DNA from: Halisarca cf. caerulea
Taxonomy: Eukaryota; Porifera; Demospongiae; Chondrillida; Halisarcidae
DNA: 64,000 nucleotides
NCBI GenBank assembly: GCA_963170055.1
Contig: CAUJGJ010000444.1
Coordinates: forward strand, 7,550,618-7,614,617
Reading direction: 5' to 3'
The notes under the pieces: generated by a model
Database searches by the model: none
The model's input: only the letters and a program-made list of their open reading frames with translations
Told to the model about the DNA's origin: nothing
Made by a program: the position numbers and the translations under genes
Shown here: positions 1 to 9,891 of the stretch, piece by piece
Position numbering within the stretch: the first letter of the stretch is position 1
Layout of the letters: each line of letters starts with the position of its first letter

Positions 1-411
1 TACATTATACGTATGTACTATACTGACTAACAGTTCTATATCATGTACTATGTAAATTTATATATCAAATTTTATATGATGACTTGTACTCATATTCACT
101 ATTATCATTGTATTTGTTGATAGCATGAAATATTGCTCCTTGTGGCATAATGGACTGTTCGACATGCATATTACTAACAGGAATCAAACCTTTCAAATTT
201 TACGAATAAAGACATCTCATAGTAACACACCCAATACAAATTGTTCCTATCAAAGCCATACAAAGCATGCTCCTGTGCATGTGATAGTTAGCTTTTTGAC
301 AGTATTAGGTACAAACTATTTGGCATTATATCATAACCAGATATGTACTAAAGTCTATAGCATACTTAATAACGTCTGATCTATGGACAACTTTGCTGAA
401 ACATTACTTGT
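1..411. repeat. Dispersed repeat, copy 1 (cut by window start)
   Basis: This stretch matches 9892-11416 base for base with scattered changes, apart from a 1.1-kb insertion in the second copy. The match ends at 411, where a GGGCCGCC motif begins. The window starts inside the repeat, so its left boundary is unknown. I see no coding content; the 84-codon open frame at 125-379 has no recognisable domain. The first copy acts as the empty-site reference for the insertion at 9980. Confidence 0.8.
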
Positions 412-490
412 TGGGCCGCCGGAAGGCAGCCCCTATATTATTTTTACTTCCACCAGACATGACCGGAAATGTCGGTAAGGTCCGTAACGA

Positions 491-528
<38 letters not shown>

Positions 529-535
529 CTTCTGA
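412..535. repeat. Probable TIR-element end next to a (TA)n tract
   Basis: The order is a GGCAGCCCC motif, a short AT-rich spacer, a CCGGAAATGTCGG segment, then a long (TA)n run (about 493-526). The same order occurs at the element ends at 5935-5990 and 8640-8699, though sequence identity is low. It probably belongs to a diverged relative of the element at 4101-5988. No partner end was found. Confidence 0.4.
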
Positions 536-669
536 ATGGTAAGAAAAGCTTTATTTAGTCATTTAAATGTACAATTACTTAAAAGTAATAAGGTATAATC
601 AGTATAATATGTCCTATGTATTATTAGTAAGTGCCTACGTAGAATTCATGAAAGTCAGACGAAAGAATC

Positions 670-1645
670 TAGCTTGTGTTTTATAGAAACCTTTTCTCTT
701 CTCGACATTTCTGCTCCCTTTTGGCCGACCTCTAGTACTATTTGTAGTGATTGGTGTAGTTGTAGAGATAGAATTCCCACTTCTGGACTGCTTCTTTTCC
801 CACATCAATCGTACCTTGTCATATTGAAGCTGATGCCATGTGGCAGTCTCTTTCGATAGTTTAACACAAGGCTGGTTGATACGGGCAATCTGGGCAGATT
901 CTCATTGTTTTGTTGGAATGGCAAAGGCAACATTTCCTCTTGTCTTTGCCAAAGATGAGCAGTTCGTGGTGCTGCTGTAGTCGTAGTCTGTATCCCTATA
1001 CTGTACTTGGATATCAACTGCAATATCAACCAATCACGAAATTTGCTCTCTGTAGTTCGCTTCAATCTTCTGCTCATCCTTTCCCAAGAAAACAATATAA
1101 ATGCATTTGTAAGGGATATTTCCATCAAATGATAAAATATCATCTTCCAATAGCGTACAGTTTAACGAATTTATTTGATAATTTAATAAAACCAATAATT
1201 TGATCACTTTTGTCAAAGCCACCCATAAACTGATTATATCTTCTTACTGAAGTAGGGATGGGAACTTCTAACCTTTCTAAATTGCCTGATTAAGCATTCT
1301 TTGTCTTCCTGATAACTGTATCATCCTGATGGCCTGGGCAAACTGTTGATACAGGGGCGTAAGAAGGATTTTAAAAGTGGGGAGGCCATGCATGCAAGGG
1401 ATCAGCTGTACTGCATATGTCATGGCCTCATTTGCTTCCCACGAAAATGTATGTGTAGGTAACATAACAACAGAGACTCCTTCAGAGGCTGGTAATACTC
1501 CAGACATTTTCGTTTTATTACCAGGAACATGGGTAAGATCTTTTTCAAAGGATGGGTACCTAATTCCCGTTCTTCATCTTTCGTGACAACATGCAAGAAT
1601 GATCTAATCTCCTCAAAGTGATGGCGACTCATCAACTGCATCAAG
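670..1645 (-). pseudogene. piggyBac transposase relic, C-terminal half
   Basis: Translated on the minus strand in shifting frames, this stretch gives pieces of a piggyBac transposase. They include a region before the catalytic core (MSRHHFEEIRSFLHVV), the MGGFDKSDQ motif that holds the last catalytic aspartates (about 1210), and a cysteine-rich C-terminal tail (about 800-950) ending with WHQLQYDK. The pieces lie in different frames and are broken by stops, so it is dead. piggyBac transposases cut and paste DNA at TTAA sites. A LINE adjoins at 1650, and a plausible N-terminal part of the same gene lies beyond the LINE at 3551-3922. The central part that would hold the first catalytic aspartate is not readable. 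Confidence 0.75.
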
Positions 1646-1672
1646 TGAACTAGAAATTGGGATATGTTGAAA

Positions 1673-3268
1673 TTATCTGAGGGGAATTTGATGCTTTTTA
1701 TTAGGAAAAGTATGTCCTGTAGCTCGTAATAGCATTAGTGGTAGGATGTGTAGCTTGGAAAGTCTCTGTTTATAATTTAAGCTAGGGTCATCAGCTAAGA
1801 ATTTGGTGGCTCGTCTTTGTACTTGCTCCAGTTTGGTGATGTCCTGTATGTGACGTGGTCTCCACAGTGGCGAGCAGTATGATAGTTTGGAGCGTATTAG
1901 TGATAAATAAAGGGTTCTTTTTAATGCTATGCAAGATGATGGTGATAGATGTCGTTTAATGAAATAAAGGGATTGATATGCATGTTTGCAAACTTCCGTG
2001 ATGTGGTTGGTACAGTCTGCTATAACTCCGAGGTCTCTTTGGTGTGGTACTTGTGGGATTGGGGTGTCGTTTATTGTGTAGATGGAGGGATTCACATGGG
2101 CAGCTGCGGATGCATGTGTGATAGATAGGTTGAAATTGATGTGAGAGCATTTGTGGGAGTTGAGGGATAGCTTCCATTTTTTGCACCATGTAATTACTGC
2201 ATCTATGTCTGATTGAAGATCGGATGTACTTTCTTGGGAGGTGATTGATTGCAAAAGTTTGGAGTCGTCGGCAAAAAGGTAGATCGATGAGTGGTTTACT
2301 ACTGATGGTAGGTCATTTATGTAAATAAGAAATAGCAAAGGTCCAAGCACTCCGCCTTGGGGGACTCCTGAAATTACTGGTAAGAGGCTGGATTTAGCCC
2401 CATCTATGGAGACAAAATGATGTCTGTTTTGGAGATAGTTATGAATTAGCAGCCACAGCGGTCCTGTAATTCCTATAGTCCATAGTTTAAGTAGTAACTC
2501 ATCGTGTGGAATGCAATCAAAGGCTTTGCTGAAATCAAGGTATATGGTGTCACATGCATGTTTATCTTCTATAGATTGTACAGTTTTAGCATAGGATGTC
2601 AGTAGTTGTGTAATGCAGGATCGGTTTCTGAGGAATCCGAATTGAGCTGGGGTAATGATTGATTCAATGAATTCTATGATTTTCTTGTGCACAATTAGTT
2701 CGAAAGTTTTAGAAATCACACTTAATATGGAAATTGGTCTGTAGTTGGATACTATGGATTTGCTGCCGCTTTTGAAGATAGGTTGAATTCTGTGTATCTT
2801 CCACTCAGTAGGTATGGTGCTGTGTTCAAAACATTTATTAAATAGGATGGTTAGGGCTGGGGCTAATGAGTATGCACAGTGTTTTAAGGTGTGGGGGCTG
2901 ATGCCGTCGTTACCCATGGCCTTGTTTGCATTGAGGTTTAGTAAGATTGTACAGACTTCTGCTTGATTTGTGCTTATGGTGCTTATTTGATTTGAGGGGG
3001 GAGATTGTAGGTCTTCCATGCTGGGTAGAGTGTAGTTGCTTCTGGTGAAAACAGAATTGAAGTAATTATTGAAGACTTCGGCTTTGGAAGAGGGACAGCT
3101 GATTGGAATGTCGCTATGGAAGATGGTCTGTGGTGTTGTATTGTGCTTTGACAAGTCATTAAGATAATTGTAAAGAAGTTTCTTTGATTGGGGACTGTTG
3201 GAGCAAGCTAGGTTGGTTTCATAGGATAGTTTGGCTGAGTGAATAGTATGATTCAGTTTGGTTTCCAT
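1673..3268 (-). pseudogene. LINE reverse transcriptase (CR1/Jockey-like), truncated
   Basis: A 531-codon open frame covers a non-LTR reverse transcriptase domain. Visible motifs in order are NYRPISILS (motif 1), QFGFLRNRS (motif 2), DFSKAFDCIPH (motif A aspartate), SGVPQGGVLGPLLF (motif B), the catalytic FADD box, and LSLNSHK plus DLGV in the thumb approach. The last 30 or so residues change frame near 1735; the alternative frame continues with a normal LINE ending (FLIKSIKFPSDNFN), so there is a frameshift close to the 3' end. No endonuclease domain is present upstream, so the copy is 5'-truncated, as is usual for target-primed insertion. It lies within piggyBac sequence. The clade assignment rests on motif appearance only. 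Confidence 0.85.
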
Positions 3269-3550
3269 ACGGGTTAGTTTGGATAGTCGGGATGGTACTG
3301 GATTTGGTAGTTAGTTGGCAGACTTGTTCTACTCACACGTACTCTACCCCTGCTCCTAAGCCCTCTACCTCTACCCCTGCTTGTCTGTCCTCTCCGAGTG
3401 CCTCTGTTCACACGTCAAGTCCCCCTAGCTCCTCTGGTGAATTGAGATAGTTTCTTTTGCCTGTCTGATGCTGTACTTCTCCCTTCTGATTCACTGCTAG
3501 TGGGTGATCCGTCTTGAGTGCTCTCACTTTCACAACTTGAGTCCTCAATG

Positions 3551-3922
3551 TCAAGAACTTTCCCAAATCATCCCACTGGTACTGAGGTGGTTCAGCACTT
3601 GTTCATCACCATCTTGGGTGGCAGGCTGAGTGTTTGCAACCAGAGGTGTGGGTGTGTCAGGTGTACATTCAGCTTGTATATCCATGTCTTCATTTTGAGT
3701 ATGTTCAAGTGTATCTGATTGATTTGTCTCTGGCTCTAGTATAGTCATTTCGGCTTCTGATGATGATTGTGAGTCGCTATCAATATTATCACTAGAATTG
3801 TTGCAGGAATGGAGACTATCACCAGATTGCAGAATGTCATCGTCTTTTTTTGAGTCCAATTCAAAGAGCTTTAGAACTTCTTCTGTGGAATAAAGCTTCT
3901 CAGAGCGATTTTCCATGGTCAA
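3551..3922 (-). pseudogene. Probable piggyBac N-terminal acidic region
   Basis: The 123-codon frame starts with MTMENRS, then STEEVLKLFELDSKKDDD, and continues as an acidic Ser/Asp/Glu-rich stretch. Another piggyBac copy in this window (start at 38465) opens with a similar hydrophobic-acidic pattern, so I read this as the N-terminus of the copy whose C-terminal half is at 670-1645. Downstream on the minus strand (3545-3345) the sequence stays Ser/Glu-rich and then becomes Arg/Gly-rich, as in other piggyBac N-termini, before the LINE begins near 3290. There is no catalytic residue here, and the link to the distal fragment is inference. Confidence 0.5.
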
Positions 3923-4054
3923 CGACTTAGTATGAATAGCGAAACAAATCGTTCATTGGGTTTGTTTATAAAAATGTAAACTTTTGCAATCCAATGCCAT
4001 TTTGGTCTGTGATGACATAATTGCAATTTACGGGATTATACATGAAATCACGCT

Positions 4055-4100
4055 TAGATTATAAGACTTCTTCAAATCCATATTATATATATATATATAT
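4055..4100. repeat. Remnant end of the 263-bp TIR family plus (TA)n
   Basis: ATTATAAGACTTCTTCAAAT followed by CCATATTA and a TA run matches the outer right end of the element at 6003-8617 (8590-8617). Here it flanks the left side of the THAP/DDE transposon. It shows that another copy of that family once ended in this TA tract, or that the two families share end sequence. Confidence 0.65.
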
Positions 4101-5988
4101 ATCGGATGAGCGTTACACACCGGAAGTCTAATGAAAACAATAAATTTACAGACTCTAAGGTATATCTACACACATAATATTATACATACACACATATTCA
4201 TACAATTCACGCGTGTTTACACAGCCCATACACACATGTACTGTACACACACATACACACACACAAGTGCACAAAAGCACACACACATATACAATTATAT
4301 ACACACTACTGACATTATACAGTATACACTCGCCATATGGACACACAAATACACACACATACACTGCACAAACATAAATTTACAAATGTATATGTACAAA
4401 AATAACATTATATATTATGTAATAGAGGTTATTCAGGGTCACGTGAATGATGTAGGTGAGTGGCAAGAAAGCCACTCAACACGTACGCTAGGAATAGTAT
4501 ATAATCATGGTGAAGAGCTCTTCTGCTGTTGGGTGCACAAATCGTTTTATGAAGGGCTGTGGCCTTAGTTTTTATCACTTTCCTAAAGATCCAGACAGGT
4601 TAAAAGTTTGGCTATCAGCGATGAAACGAAAGGATTGGACACCAAATAAGAACTTGCAGATATGCACCGTTCATTTTGTGGATGGCAAAAGGAGCAACGA
4701 TCCACTTTTGCCCAGCTACGTACCTTCTTTGTTCGACTTTATGGGAAGCCCTGCTAAGAGAAAAGCTTCCTCAGATATAGCAAGGTACAATAGAAGTTTG
4801 GCAAAACGAACGAAGGAGCAAAATGTGGACACCAGCTGGTCAGGGTCCGTGGATGAACTCCTACATAACGATATCCCGAGGAAGGACCGGAATCGAACCA
4901 AGACATCATTGACAGGCTTCAGAAAGAAAACAAAGAGCTAAAAGAAGAGAATATGAAGCTGAAGGAGGAGAATCAAAAGTTAAAGGAGGCCGTCAAAAGT
5001 TCTTCCCAGCACAGCTTGAGTGAAGAGTCGTTTCGTTGTGATGATTTTAAAGTTCGGTTTTACACAGGCCTCCCAAACTTCTCCACATTGATGGCAGTAA
5101 TTGCACATGTGTCGGCCAACGTTTCTTCAACTTTGGGATCCTTGCCTGTGTTCACCCAAATCCTCCTAGTGCTAATAAAGCTCCATCTCCACTTAGGAGA
5201 TCAGGATCTGGCATATCGTCTGGGAGTTCACCAGTCCACCATTTCTCGGAACTTTAACAAATGGTTAGCTATTATGTATGTCAAGCTAGAGCCACTTGTA
5301 GCATGGCCAGATAGAGAATCTTTGCTGAAAACCATGCTAATGGAGTTCACCATTGTGCAATCATCATTGATTGCTTTGAAGTATTCTGTGAGCAACCAAC
5401 CAATCTAAAGTCACGTGCACAGACATGGTCTAACTACAAACACCACAACACAGTGAAATACTTGATAGGAATCGCACCACAGGGTGTGATAACTTTTATT
5501 TCGAAGTGTTGGGGAGGTCGGGTGTCTGATGTCCACCTTATGGAGAATTGGGGCTTGGTGTCCAAGTTGCTGCCAGGAGATGTTATTTTAGCGGATCATA
5601 GTTTTACTGTCCAAGATACTGTCGCTTTGTACTGTGCTGAGGTAAAGATGCCTGCTTTTACATGTGGTAAGAAGCAACTTTCCAAGCTGGAAGTAGATAC
5701 GTCACGTCAGCTAGCTCGGATGCGAATCCATGTTGAGCGTGTCATAGAAGTTCGACAGAAATATACTATTCTACAAAATACTATACCAATTAACATGATA
5801 ATGTGTGTTGAAGGAGAATGTGTTAGTAATATTGACAAGATTGTAACTGTTTGTTGTGCACTTGTTGTTGCTGTGAATCTGTGGTTTCTTTTGAATGAAT
5901 TCATTAACTAAATTGTAATAATTGTTTTTTTAGGGGCTGCCCTATATTGTTTTTATTTGGACTTCCGGTGTGTAACGCTTGTCCGATA
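4101..5988 (+). mobile_element. THAP/DDE DNA transposon (ISL2EU/Harbinger-like)
   Basis: The element is bounded by inverted repeats of about 43 bp: ATCGGATGAGCGTTACACAC at 4101 and its near-complement ending at 5988. Both ends lie directly in (TA)n tracts, as expected for a family that duplicates an AT/TA dinucleotide. It carries a plus-strand gene with an N-terminal THAP zinc finger, a coiled coil, a helix-turn-helix and a DDE_Tnp_4-type catalytic domain. The segment 4160-4390 is CA/TA-rich low-complexity DNA. Placement in ISL2EU rests on THAP plus DDE_Tnp_4 plus the target preference. The YqaJ protein usual for that family is not in this element, but a broken one lies in the adjacent element. 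Confidence 0.8.
4507..5911 (+). pseudogene. THAP-domain DDE transposase, two frameshifts
   Basis: The transposase would bind the element ends through its THAP finger and cut DNA through its DDE domain. The first frame (4507-4941) holds the THAP domain: GCTNRF, the FYHFPKDPD box, and the CTVHF pair. The first zinc ligand, normally Cys about five residues before GCTNR, is Ser. Near 4880 the frame shifts; the coiled coil (KENKELKEENMKLKEE) and helix-turn-helix (AYRLGVHQSTISRNF) follow in 4953-5408. A second shift near 5340-5380 leads to the catalytic core: IIDCFEVF (first Asp), ILADHSF (second Asp) and IHVERVIEV (Glu) by 5740. All three acidic residues survive, but the reading frame does not. 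The start at 4507 gives a standard THAP N-terminus. Confidence 0.85.
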
Positions 5989-6356
5989 TATATATATATA
6001 TATAATATGGATTTGAAGAAAAGTCTTATAATAGAGAATTTATATAATAGTAATAGAGAAGTATGAATTTATACAGGAATGAGTTATAGGAATTGTTTTG
6101 AAAACAATTGCCAAATATGGCAATTGCTTTTAAAACAATCGTCCAGTTACAATAAACAGTATGTTCAATGAATGTTCAGCTGTGCACTTACACTCCAATG
6201 CTTTGCAAGTGATTCGAGTGCGTGGAGCGGCAGCCCCCACGAGTTTTTAACTCGAATTACTTGTTTTTCAGTTATTATTATAAACCATAACTTTGACATC
6301 ACTTTCAATGACATAATATATGCACATAAAAAATCTTTTAATGATGTAATATATTA

Positions 6357-6905
6357 ACTGTTAATCTGCTTGACACTATCTGTTTTAATTAGTGGTCTTG
6401 AATACAATAAGCCAACTAATTCTGGTAAAATACACTTCACAAAGAATTCTTCTGCCTTGTGTATCACATCAGTGATAAAGTCTTCATCACAGTAAAAACG
6501 CTCTACAAATATGTGCTGTTTTGTCCAGGCAACAAAATCACAATATTCTGCACCAGTTAGCTTGATTTGTGCTTGGACTTGGTGGTAGTAGGCATGATTC
6601 CTATCCAATGACAATCTCCCATCTGTACATTTCTTGAAAAAGAAAGTTGACTCATCGCTTGCTTGGAGAATTGTCTTGTCCCGGCACCTGTATGGGCACT
6701 TGATTTCAAGTACACCAACACCACAGCAGGTGCAGGATCGACATCAAACCATCTGGCAAGGGACCCAAGAAAGGGTGTGATGGATCAATGAACAGTCCAC
6801 ATGTGGATACAGCCAAGTCAGTGTGCTTTGTGTCATTGTTTCCATATAGCACTGCCTTGCTTCTTGCCAACATGAAAAGAAAGAACAATAAACAATGAGA
6901 CCATA
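6357..6905 (-). pseudogene. YqaJ-like exonuclease domain, frameshifted
   Basis: YqaJ/lambda-exonuclease-like proteins are metal-dependent PD-(D/E)XK nucleases; in eukaryotes they accompany some DNA transposons. In one frame the minus strand gives STCGLFIDPSHPFLGPLPDG, the region with the metal-binding aspartate. About 30 bases further on, in another frame, it gives GVLEIKCPY, the E-x-K part of the active site, then YYHQVQAQIKLTG and YCDFVAW, the typical end of the domain, and stops at 6357. The frame break near 6735-6745 separates the two halves of the active site, so this copy cannot encode a working enzyme. A (CA)n run (6908-6975) precedes the readable part, so the N-terminus is lost. Confidence 0.8.
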
Positions 6906-6906
6906 A

Positions 6907-6907
<1 letters not shown>

Positions 6908-6948
<41 letters not shown>

Positions 6949-7008
6949 GCGCACACACACACACACACACACAACACACATAACACACATGCGCGCGCGC
7001 GCGCGCAT
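6908..7008. repeat. (CA)n microsatellite with (GC)n core
   Basis: A dinucleotide tract runs as CA repeats, a short GCGC block, more CA repeats and then a CG run. It ends at GCATGTGGGACATGTCC, a palindromic motif seen again at 23921-24034 and, with one change, at 34285-34301. Open frames across the tract are low-complexity artefacts. Confidence 0.9.
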
Positions 7009-7092
7009 GTGGGACATGTCCAAAATCTTACTGCGTGCTAATAGGCTGGAATTTTTGACTTTGATGTCTTCGAATCATGTGACATTCACGTG

Positions 7093-7660
7093 TCATTCTG
7101 TTACATTTTGCTTAGGAGCAAGCCAAGTCAATTTTGCTGTGTGGTCATTCATTGTATGTTTGGTGCTTTGTAAGTCTATATCCAAGGATAAGTACTGCCT
7201 AAGCATTTTAGACATGATCGTGGACTGCAGTGCTTTCAAATTTTGATTTTTGGGTACAACCAATGGTGGTACGTTCAAGGTGTTTTGAAGGCTGCATAAA
7301 GCAGATTCATCCCACTCTAAGGTATTTAGGCTAGTAAAATAGCCTTTGCTATGTAGATGCAAATGCCTTGCTTGTGTTGTTGGGTGGACCCTAGAGGATA
7401 GTCGCTTGACACCCCGCAATAGCAGCTGAAGCCTGGGGAGAGGCCTGTCCAGACCTGGGACCTTGGATCCCCACAGTATGTAGAGGTGACGAACAGCTGC
7501 AAGGTAGCTCTTGATGGTCTGCCAGCTTAAACCTTGGTCTGCGAGGTGTACTGCAAAGAGCATTAACAACTGCTCAGAGGCTGGGAAGGGAGGCTGGAGG
7601 CTGATGGTACTGTATTGGTCACAAAATTGCAGGTACCAGTGCTGTCCAGATGCTTAAGAG
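7093..7660 (-). pseudogene. Tyrosine recombinase, N-terminal core-binding half
   Basis: The minus strand reads YLQFCDQYSTI, then LLMLFAVHLADQGLSWQTI, SYLAAVRHLYI and LPRLQLLLRGVKR. This is the SAM-like core-binding domain of the XerD/phage-integrase-type recombinases found in DIRS, Crypton and related elements. The frame continues upstream past the listed Met (7569) to about 7640, where a stop falls. The catalytic domain with its R-H-R-Y residues is absent: the frame ends at 7093 with unrelated sequence. It lies inside the long-TIR element, next to the YqaJ remnant and in the same orientation. Confidence 0.75.
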
Positions 7661-8354
7661 CAGGCTGTAGACTCTGCTACACCTGCTGACAGAAAGTGCT
7701 GAAGGTACACAAGAAAGTAATATGCTGACTCTTGCTCTCCATGCCTAGACAAATGCTTAATAATCCTATACCTAAACAGTTGCTGATGACTGGTCCTGAT
7801 GAAGGGCTGTTACGGTCAAAAAGGAGGGGGTGGAGGAAGCCCTTCAAATCTTGGTCACCGAGAAGTTTCCACTGGAGGAGGTATGGGGGGACGATGACGA
7901 GGATGTGAAGTGGAGCATTCTTGAACCCTGTGGGATCGATGGCACCCTGAGCACACGTGACGAAAAGAACAGGAGTTTGGGAAGCGGCAGAATCCCTTGC
8001 AGTAGCCTCACTGTACTTTCACTCATACAGTATGCCTTCGCAGTCTTTTTGTATGCCTCCATATGTGTACAGTTAAATGTATGTATGGCATGATGAGTCA
8101 TTATGATGGCATTTTACCACCGATCATCATGGTTGAGCCGTTCCACCCCACCTGTGAGTGCCTCGTTATCATCAAAGGATGGTGGTTCTGTACTGTCATC
8201 ATCTGAGTCTTCTTTTTCACTTGTCTAAATTAAATAATGGTTATAATTTCATTTATTGCATTGAAAATAAATCGAATAGTAAATTTCAGGGGACCATCAC
8301 TTATCCTTTATCATCCCAATATTTGCTGAATATCCCAAGAACTATTTTAGTATT
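7661..8354. other. Interior of long-TIR element without recognised gene
   Basis: Open frames at 7830-8093 (plus) and 7844-8101 (minus) overlap each other and show no domain I recognise. The sequence has no clear repeat. It is probably decayed interior sequence of the 6003-8617 element. Confidence 0.5.
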
Positions 8355-8611
8355 AACAAGTGATTTGAGTTAAAAACTCGTGGGGGCTGCCGCCCCACGC
8401 ACTCAAATCACTTGCAAAGCATTGGAGTGTAAGTGCACAGCTGAACATTCATTGAACATACTGTTTATTGTAACTGGACGATTGTTTTAAAAGCAATTGC
8501 CATATTTGGCAATTGTTTTCAAAACAATTCCTATAACTCATTCCTGTATAAATTCATACTTCTCTATTACTATTATATAAATTCTCTATTATAAGACTTT
8601 TCTTCAAATCC

Positions 8612-8612
<1 letters not shown>

Positions 8613-8642
<30 letters not shown>

Positions 8643-8699
8643 CGGACGAGTGTTACACACCGGAAGTCCAAATGAAAACAATATAGGGGCTGCCACAGG
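8613..8699. repeat. (TA)n and solo end of the THAP/DDE transposon family
   Basis: After the TA run, ATCGGACGAGTGTTACACAC matches the inverted repeat of the 4101-5988 element in left-end orientation. It is followed by a 25-bp hairpin, TAGGGGCTGCC/GGCAGCCCCTA, ending near 8699. No matching right end follows, so this is a fragment of a second copy. Confidence 0.75.
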
Positions 8700-9073
8700 C
8701 AGCCCCTAAAAACCCCATCGATAGAAAGTTAAATATTTTTATTAGGAACCATTCAGTCGTTGTTCTGTGTCTGTAGGCCCACATTCTGATTAACTTACCT
8801 ACCAGGTTAATTGGGGATTACGGAACGATCACGGAGGAAATGTGGAAGAAAAGTAGCTAAACTTGTACCTTAATATGTTATAGTATATTGATTATGCCTA
8901 CTTACTGAATAACTAGAGTATCAGAGTAAGACAATCATTACACAGTTTGTGTTCCTGTATACGAATAATTTTTACATATAGTCAGATATGTAAGTACAGA
9001 CACACATGTACAAATGAAGACTTCCTATGTACAACACTATGTACATACATTCACCAGTATTTTCACAAGACTT
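8700..9073. other. Intergenic, nothing recognised
   Basis: AT-rich sequence between a transposon end and the RING pseudogene. I see no coding frame, hairpin or repeat beyond short TA-rich words. Confidence 0.4.
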
Positions 9074-9884
9074 AAAAGTTACTTTCACTCCACGTTAAGG
9101 TCTGAAGTTTTGGAAAGTGCCAAACAGAAAGGTGTTTGCGGTATCCAAAGAAAGCATCAGAGGCAAACGATGTTCCAGAAACCAAGACCCAGAGACCACT
9201 ATTGGATAAGAGAGCATTCAGAAATGTCTTTGCTTAATAGAAAAGAGTGTACAACAGCTACATGACTCGCTGTGGCTACGAAACCCAGGGGAAGCTCCAC
9301 CAGACCCCATGATAGACCTAATAGGGTCAACATTCCAGTGTACCATTTTTCATGTGGTGCTATGAACTTGAAAGTTACTTTTACTCTGCATAGAGGTCTT
9401 GAATTATGGAAAGTGCCAAGCAGAAAAGTCATTGCGGTATCCAAAGAAAGCATTAGAGAAAAACGACGTTTCAGAAACCCAGACCCAGAGACCACTGTTG
9501 GATATGAGAGCATTCAGAAATGTCTTTGCTCAATACAAAAAGTGTACAACAGATACGTGGCTCGCTGTGGCTACAAAACCCAGGGGAGGCTCCACCAGAC
9601 CCCATGAAAGACCTAATAGGGTCAACATTCTGGTGTACCATTTGTCATCCAGTGCCTATGAACCCACCCATTCTTGCTGCAAAATGCTGTGGCAGGATTC
9701 TGGGTTGTCAATCTTGTGTGGACCAGTGGTTTTCGGGATAGGGCTGCACCAGCAAGCCATGTCCTTTATGCACAAAAGAATGGGAATATACGGACACTTT
9801 CATCTTGCAGGGGCTGAACAAGTTCTTAACCGCAATCAGAGGAATACTAGAAAAGGGCCAAATGACAATAGCAAGATGTAAGAG
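9074..9884 (+). pseudogene. RING-finger gene fragment with 297-bp tandem duplication
   Basis: The frame at about 9610-9884 encodes a RING-type zinc finger: CTICHPVPMNPP, CCGRILGCQSCVDQW, then CPLCTKEW, giving the C-x2-C ... C-x2-C ligand spacing. RING fingers recruit E2 enzymes in ubiquitin ligases. A TAG stop falls between the middle and last ligand pairs (after QWFSG), so the product is broken. The upstream part is duplicated: 9074-9370 and 9371-9667 are diverged tandem copies, and the first carries only a decayed start of the finger. I infer a dispersed, repeat-borne fragment rather than a host gene, because it abuts the 9892 repeat. Confidence 0.65.
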
Positions 9885-9891
9885 CTTCACT

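Larger units (their letters stand above)
6003..8617. mobile_element. 2.6-kb element with 263-bp inverted repeats
   Basis: The left arm (6003-6265) and right arm (8355-8617) are almost perfect inverted copies. They start outside with TAATATGGATTTGAAGAAAA and end inside with a small hairpin, ACTCG/CGAGT around TTTTTAA or TTAAAAA. Both outer ends lie in (TA)n. Inside, on the minus strand, are a broken YqaJ-type nuclease (about 6360-6900) and the N-terminal half of a tyrosine recombinase (about 7093-7660). A partial third arm occurs alone at 33894-34047. I cannot name the family. YqaJ plus a dinucleotide TA target recalls ISL2EU, but the long arms and the recombinase fragment do not. Confidence 0.8.

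Noticed and set aside
4131..4568. 145-codon ORF and its antisense partner rich in His/Thr or Cys/Val
   Set aside because: It is CA/TG low-complexity DNA within a transposon 5' region.
6706..7023. Cys/Val-rich N-terminus of the minus ORF before the YqaJ block
   Set aside because: The first part is (CA)n repeat; only the portion after LARSKAVLYG resembles protein.
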